64,000 nucleotides of DNA from Parvularcula sp964219355 (lineage in GTDB: Bacteria; Pseudomonadota; Alphaproteobacteria; Caulobacterales; Parvularculaceae): contig CAXPOZ010000001.1 in assembly GCA_964219355.1 (NCBI GenBank), positions 248,001-312,000 on the forward strand, in the 5' to 3' direction. Numbering within the stretch: the first letter of the stretch is position 1; each line of letters opens with the position of its first letter. The translations under genes and the position numbers were made by a program. Below the pieces are notes generated by a model, which was given only the letters and a program-made list of their open reading frames with translations, was not told the DNA's origin and did not search any database. Below are positions 59,709 to 64,000 of the stretch, piece by piece.

Positions 59709-61102
59709 AGGCTCTCCCCTTCCATTGCGTGATCCGCGCCCCCGTTATCAGTCTCGCCCCGATCCGCAACCATCCAGAGGAATGGCAGGAGGAGCTGGAA
59801 GAACTGGCCGATGACGACAGCAGCGCAGGCCGTCGCGATGATATCAGGCAGGAGGCTGCGCAGTGCGAAGAAGGCAATGGCCGTGACCAGCGTACCGCCA
59901 AAGCCTGCGGCAAAAGCTACGCGCATGGCCTTCCGGGCAAAGACGAACTGCATGACCGGCTGAAGGCAAAAGCGGATCGGTACCAGCGGCGAGAGCCACA
60001 GGAGCGCGTGCCAGACAGCATCGACCCCGTCCTGCCCCAGCTGGGTGCGCGAGAAGACAAGACTGAGCGCGGGGTGTCCTGCAACAACGAGCCCGGCCCA
60101 GAGGACAAGCCCGAGGCCGCCCGCCATGAACAGGGTACGGATCAGAAGCCGCCGCGCCTCGGGAATTGCGCCTTGCGCAATCAGCCCTGAGAGATTGGGC
60201 AAGAGTACATTGGCAATGGCAAAGCCGACGAAATAAGGCGCGATGAGCACGAAGCGCTCTGCATAAAAGAGAATGGCGACCGCGCCTTCAACATCCGAGA
60301 CAAATCGGGTGGCAAGCAAGATCGGCCCGGTCAGAGAAAAAGAAACAAGAGAGACCGGCGCAATGGTGCCAAGGAGCCGGAAGGCCGGGATGAGCCCGAG
60401 GCCCTTGATCTGGGGTTTCGGAAAAAGCCCCGCCCGGCGGGTTAGAAGGATCGCAACGGTGAGCTGGATCAGCCCCGCCCCAAAAAGCCCGAGCGCCAGA
60501 ATGCCCGTCGTGTCGATAAAGCCGAGCGGTACCCAGCTATCTTCAACTGCCGTCAGAAGGACCGCGAGAACGATGACGACATTCATGACCATCAGGGTCA
60601 GGTTCGAATCGATGAACTTCTTCTTCGCCTGAAGGAAAGCGAGAAGCATTCCGCCCAGCATGTAGAACTGGATCGCGGCGGTAACGGCGGCGACGAGGAA
60701 ATAGGCGCGGTAGACGCGAGCCGGCTCGCCGATGAAGCCCGGCGCCAGCAGATGCACAATCAGCGGTGTGCCGACGAGGAGGAAGACGCTGGTCAGCATG
60801 GCGAGCGCTGCCATGGCGTCCACGGATTTTTGCCGGAAAGCCTCTGCCTCTTCTTCGCTTATCGCCTCTGCCTCACTGTGGCGCGGCACGAAAGCGATGG
60901 GCAGCGCACGCTCGACAAGGCTTTGACGGAACAGGATCTGCGCGCGAAGCGCGAGCGCAAAAGCATCCGCAACCGGACCGACCCCAATGAACGCCGCGAC
61001 GAAAAATTCGCGCGCGAAGCCAAGCGCCCGGGTGAAAAAGGTAATGACCGAGACCTTGAATATATCGCGCAGGAAGTGACGGAAACTGACCGTCTTCGGC
61101 AT
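59705..61102 (-). CDS. MurJ/MviN-family lipid-linked oligosaccharide flippase
   Basis: A 465-residue membrane protein with about 14 spans of the MOP superfamily. MurJ-type motifs include TFFTRALGFAREFFVAAFIGVGPVADAFALALR and SLVERALPIAFVP. I chose the ATG at 61102; the 59 codons upstream are not conserved in type. Classic MurJ flips lipid II, but here it leads an operon of three sulfotransferases and faces a Wzz-like gene, so it may flip a sulfated glycan precursor. Whether it is the only MurJ of the cell cannot be seen. Confidence 0.88.
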   Translation of the reverse strand: MPKTVSFRHFLRDIFKVSVITFFTRALGFAREFFVAAFIGVGPVADAFALALRAQILFRQSLVERALPIAFVPRHSEAEAISEEEAEAFRQKSVDAMAALAMLTSVFLLVGTPLIVHLLAPGFIGEPARVYRAYFLVAAVTAAIQFYMLGGMLLAFLQAKKKFIDSNLTLMVMNVVIVLAVLLTAVEDSWVPLGFIDTTGILALGLFGAGLIQLTVAILLTRRAGLFPKPQIKGLGLIPAFRLLGTIAPVSLVSFSLTGPILLATRFVSDVEGAVAILFYAERFVLIAPYFVGFAIANVLLPNLSGLIAQGAIPEARRLLIRTLFMAGGLGLVLWAGLVVAGHPALSLVFSRTQLGQDGVDAVWHALLWLSPLVPIRFCLQPVMQFVFARKAMRVAFAAGFGGTLVTAIAFFALRSLLPDIIATACAAVVIGQFFQLLLPFLWMVADRGETDNGGADHAMEGESL

Positions 61103-61358
61103 CGTCTCTACTCTCAACTCATCCCCCAGGCCGCCAAAACCGCGACGGCCACGCACATTCTCTCGCGCGCTATCTCGCAAGAACCATTCCCTCGCAATCA
61201 CCGGGACGGGATTTATTTTTTTGCGGGCATGATAAAGCGCCGCTTCGGTGCGGCCCGCAGCTTGCACTTGAAATTCCACGACAAATGCAGTTCAGCCTTT
61301 CAGGAGAGAGGATGGGGCATGAGCGTATCTGCGCAGTATGCCCTTTCGGAGAGAGACT

Positions 61359-63491
61359 ATGAGCGTTCCCGGTTCCCATTATGATCAGGGTGCAGGCCTG
61401 TACCCATCAGATCCGAAAGGCGTCGATTCTGTATCATTACGGGATTTGATCGTTATTGCTGCCGCACGCTTCCCCTTGATGCTGGCTGTCGCCGCCGCTG
61501 TTCTCGTGATCGGCGCCGGTTACGTTCTGACCCGCAGCACGGTCTATCGCGCTGATACAACGATCATCGTTGAGCCGCAGACAAGTGGCCTGCTCGCTGC
61601 AGAAAGCGCCGCAAGGGGCCGCGCGGAAACCGAAATGATGATGCGTAATCAGGTTGAGATCCTGCAGTCGCGTCCGGTTTTGCAACGCGTTGCCGAGGAG
61701 CTGTCGCTCGTCAAAGAAGGCGGCGACATGGACGAGATGATCGACCGCCTGCAACGCCGTACCCGGATACGTTTCCAGGAAGGGTCAGGCGTCATTACAA
61801 TTATCGCTCGCACACCGAACGCCGAGTTGTCCGCGAATATCGCCAATGAGCTCGCTGACGCCTATCTCGCTGTTCAGTCCGAATATCGTCAGTCCCTTGA
61901 GCAAAGCACGTCCGAACAGCTGGCCGTCCGGGTTGCCGAACTCGCTGAAGATGTCCGCGAAGCCGAAGAAGCGCTCAATACCTTCCAGGTCGAGAATGAT
62001 CTGACGGATGTCGCAGGCAACCAGTCCCTGACCGGGCTTCAGCTTGCCGATCTCAACCGTGAGCTGGCCGCAGCCCGTAGCTCGCTGACTGCCGCGACCG
62101 CCAAGGTCAATCAGGCGCGCCAGCTTCGCCAGTCCGGTGCCAGCCTAGAGACCCTGTCCGATGTTCTTGCCTCGCCCCTGATTTCCCAATTGCGTCAGCG
62201 CCAGACGGATCTGAACCGTGAGGCCGCTCAGCTTCGCGAACGGCTCGGCCCGAACCACCCGGACGTCATCGAAATGGCGGCAGAACAGCGCGAACTGCGC
62301 AGCAGTATCAACCAGCAGATCGGCCGCTTCATTCAGCAGCTCCAGAATGATGTTGATGTTGCCCAAGCTCGTGTTTCGACACTTGAGGAACAGCTCGCCG
62401 GTATTCAGGGTACGTTCGAAGAGCAAAGCGAGAAGCGCATCCAGCTGCGTGAGCTTGAGCGCAATGTGCAGACCCGGCAGGAGATTTATCTCGCCACCCT
62501 GTCCCGCCTTGGCCAGAGCGCGCCGGGCAATGACGGCCTTGCGCCCGATGCGCGGATCCTCTCCGCCGCTGTGCCGCCGACCGCGCCGGCATCGACCTCA
62601 AAGCTCGTCCTGCTCGCTTTCATGATCCCATTTGGACTCGCAGCAGGTTATGGCGTTGCGCTCGCTATCGAGATCCTGACCGGCAGCGGGTTCCGCTCTG
62701 ATATGGCTGTCAGCCGCCATCTCGGCGTGCCGGTGCTGGCAACCGTGCCGTCCTTGCGTGAGCTGAACAAGAACCGCGAGACGGCAGTCCTCGTCATGTC
62801 CCGCCGGGTCATCGATAATCCGCGTTCGCCGCATAGTGCAGCGATCCGCGATGTCGCGGCCCTCCTCAAACGCCCGACCGACGGCAACCGCCGGGTCGTT
62901 GCGATCACCTCCACCCTGCCCTCTGAAGGCGCAACGGCGCTTTCTCTCTCCGCTGGCCGCGCGCTGGCTCATGATGGCCGCAAAACAGTTCTGCTCGATG
63001 CGGACGTGCAGCACCCGACCGTGCCGCGCCCGTCCGAGCTGAAACATGAAGGCCCATCACTCGGTGATTATCTTGAAGGCAAGGCCGCCCTGCCCTCGAT
63101 CACGATCAAGGATCTGGCCTCACCGCTCCACATCATCGCAAACCTCCGTGAGGTGATGATCGATGCAGCCACCGCAGCCGAGGGCGTCGCTGCGCTGATG
63201 GAAAAGCTCGCCGGCGAGTATGACAATGTCATCGTCAAGGCGCCTCCTCTTCTGTCGGGCCGCCGGGCCGGACCGATCTACAAGGCTGCAGACGACATCC
63301 TTCTGTCGGTGCGCTGGGAGCTGACCCCGCGCGATGCGATCGTCAGCGCCCTGCACCATTTGGGTGAGGACCGTGCAAAACTCGAAGGCGTCGTCCTCTT
63401 CGATGTCGATGAGCGCCGGCACGAGGTCTACACACACGGCCTTCTGACCCGGGGGATCCTGCCCAAGGGCTTCCTTGGCCGGGCCAGCTGA
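61359..63491 (+). CDS. Wzz-BY-kinase-like exopolysaccharide protein with degenerate ATP site
   Basis: A 710-residue polysaccharide co-polymerase. The N-terminal Wzz domain spans from the first membrane segment (about 34-56) through a periplasmic coiled coil (about 160-380, including LRERLGPNHPDVIEMAAEQREL) to the second segment (about 412-436). The C-terminal BY-kinase-like domain (from about 480) has lost its ATP site. Walker A reads STLPSEGATALS, without the Lys and Ser of GKS/T. Walker A' VLLDADVQHPT is kept. The Walker B Asp is replaced (VIVKAPPLL). The usual Tyr-rich tail is absent. It probably controls chain length without kinase activity. The ATG at 61359 has CGGAGAGAG upstream. Confidence 0.9.
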   Translation: MSVPGSHYDQGAGLYPSDPKGVDSVSLRDLIVIAAARFPLMLAVAAAVLVIGAGYVLTRSTVYRADTTIIVEPQTSGLLAAESAARGRAETEMMMRNQVEILQSRPVLQRVAEELSLVKEGGDMDEMIDRLQRRTRIRFQEGSGVITIIARTPNAELSANIANELADAYLAVQSEYRQSLEQSTSEQLAVRVAELAEDVREAEEALNTFQVENDLTDVAGNQSLTGLQLADLNRELAAARSSLTAATAKVNQARQLRQSGASLETLSDVLASPLISQLRQRQTDLNREAAQLRERLGPNHPDVIEMAAEQRELRSSINQQIGRFIQQLQNDVDVAQARVSTLEEQLAGIQGTFEEQSEKRIQLRELERNVQTRQEIYLATLSRLGQSAPGNDGLAPDARILSAAVPPTAPASTSKLVLLAFMIPFGLAAGYGVALAIEILTGSGFRSDMAVSRHLGVPVLATVPSLRELNKNRETAVLVMSRRVIDNPRSPHSAAIRDVAALLKRPTDGNRRVVAITSTLPSEGATALSLSAGRALAHDGRKTVLLDADVQHPTVPRPSELKHEGPSLGDYLEGKAALPSITIKDLASPLHIIANLREVMIDAATAAEGVAALMEKLAGEYDNVIVKAPPLLSGRRAGPIYKAADDILLSVRWELTPRDAIVSALHHLGEDRAKLEGVVLFDVDERRHEVYTHGLLTRGILPKGFLGRAS

Positions 63492-63534
63492 GCCTTTCAC
63501 CACCAAGTGATCAAAGAGACGGGAACGGAGCATC

Positions 63535-64000
63535 ATGGGCGAGTTTGAGGTCTATCTCATTGCCCTATGCGTCCTGTTCCTGCCGGTGGCGTTCCCCGGC
63601 AGGCGGCTTTTCTGGTTGGTCGCGATTCCTGTCTTCGCGGCCTATATCGTGGTCTCGCGCTATTCAGGGTTCGATACGGACGTCGCGAAATTCGCCGAAT
63701 GGATGAAGCGGGATTTCTCCGGCTTCTTTGCCTTGCGCGAGATGGTATATTTCACACTCTCTCACGGCGCTTATCTTCTGACCAAGGATGAACGTCTCGC
63801 CTTTCTCTTGATGGATGCAGGCTGGATCTTTCTTGTTGCTATCGCCCTGCGCCTGAGGTTTGGCGATTCAAAGCTGCAATATGCGGCCTTCGCGATCATT
63901 CTGATGTCATTCCCCGTCCTGATGGGGTTCCAGAATTTCTACCGCCAGCATATCGGTATCGGCTTCATCATGCTTGCCTATCATGCCGCGCCGGGACGGG
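63535..64000 (+). CDS. EpsG/Wzy-like polysaccharide polymerase, C-terminus outside the window
   Basis: A frame open from the ATG at 63535 (GGGAACGGAG upstream) to the right edge, 155 codons. It has several spans (YLIALCVLFLPVAFPG, LFWLVAIPVFAAYIVVS, WIFLVAIALRL, FAIILMSFPVL). The motif FQNFYRQHIGIGFIMLAYH resembles the N-x-x-RQ-x-x-A segment of EpsG-type O-antigen/EPS polymerases. It lies 43 bases after the Wzz-like gene, as expected for a Wzx/Wzy locus. Confidence 0.75.
   Translation, partial: MGEFEVYLIALCVLFLPVAFPGRRLFWLVAIPVFAAYIVVSRYSGFDTDVAKFAEWMKRDFSGFFALREMVYFTLSHGAYLLTKDERLAFLLMDAGWIFLVAIALRLRFGDSKLQYAAFAIILMSFPVLMGFQNFYRQHIGIGFIMLAYHAAPGR

Noticed and set aside
1..64000. CRISPR arrays, insertion sequences, rRNA genes and replication origins
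   Set aside because: No regularly spaced short repeats, transposase genes with terminal inverted repeats, rRNA sequence or DnaA-box cluster was found by reading.

Overview
The window is one continuous stretch of an alphaproteobacterial chromosome, with GC near 60% over most of its length. Support comes from gene families and gene order: an ErpA/IscA-type protein, a GapR-like DUF2312 protein, a MucR/Ros regulator, a tatABC-scpBA-nagZ-SPOR block, nrdR-nusB-thiL, and a likely LexA box of the alphaproteobacterial GTTC-N7-GTTC type. A marine relative of the Parvularculales, Maricaulales or Rhodobacterales is plausible, but the species cannot be named from the sequence.

Positions 1-5065 are the end of an integrated element. 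It lies against the 3' end of a tRNA-Arg gene (5065-5141). It carries a large serine recombinase behind an apparent LexA box, a translationally coupled small partner gene, a decayed primase remnant, and several AT-rich genes of unknown function (356, 169, 59 and 48 aa, plus a membrane protein cut by the left edge). The recombinase frame runs through the tRNA gene without a stop.

Positions 5.2-20.5 kb are mostly core genes: gapR, aroQ, a YeiH-type exporter, thiL-nusB-nrdR, glyA, mucR, tatABC, scpBA, nagZ, a SPOR protein and dgt. Between nrdR and glyA sits a four-gene TetR operon (AHSA1, VOC and DUF1428 proteins) with a clear palindromic operator.

Positions 20.5-32.5 kb hold lipoproteins, erpA, a probable PD-(D/E)XK nuclease, a tight six-gene operon (MAPEG, xthA, an unknown 108-aa protein, a RecD/PIF1-like helicase, a two-domain lipoprotein and a pseudouridine synthase), an AraC regulator, and a fatty-acid beta-oxidation pair. 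A possible small RNA lies between the AraC gene and the beta-oxidation genes.

Positions 32.4-56 kb are mixed accessory metabolism. They include a fused CoA-transferase, an animal-type haem peroxidase, an ABC-F protein, a low-GC pair of TolB-like propeller proteins, a frameshifted glyoxalase-fold gene, arylamine N-acetyltransferase, an M1 peptidase, a GH67 alpha-glucuronidase, lipB, a Bcr/CflA exporter, a GMC oxidoreductase, an ArsR-SRPBCC pair, a GH35/42-like beta-galactosidase and a TauE exporter. Both glycosidase genes are preceded by GCGCT-centred LacI-type operator candidates, which suggests induction by plant or algal glycans.

Positions 56-64 kb hold der, then a probable sulfated-exopolysaccharide locus: three different sulfotransferases and a MurJ-family flippase in one overlapping operon, facing away from a Wzz/BY-kinase-like protein with an apparently dead ATP site and a polymerase-like membrane protein cut by the right edge.
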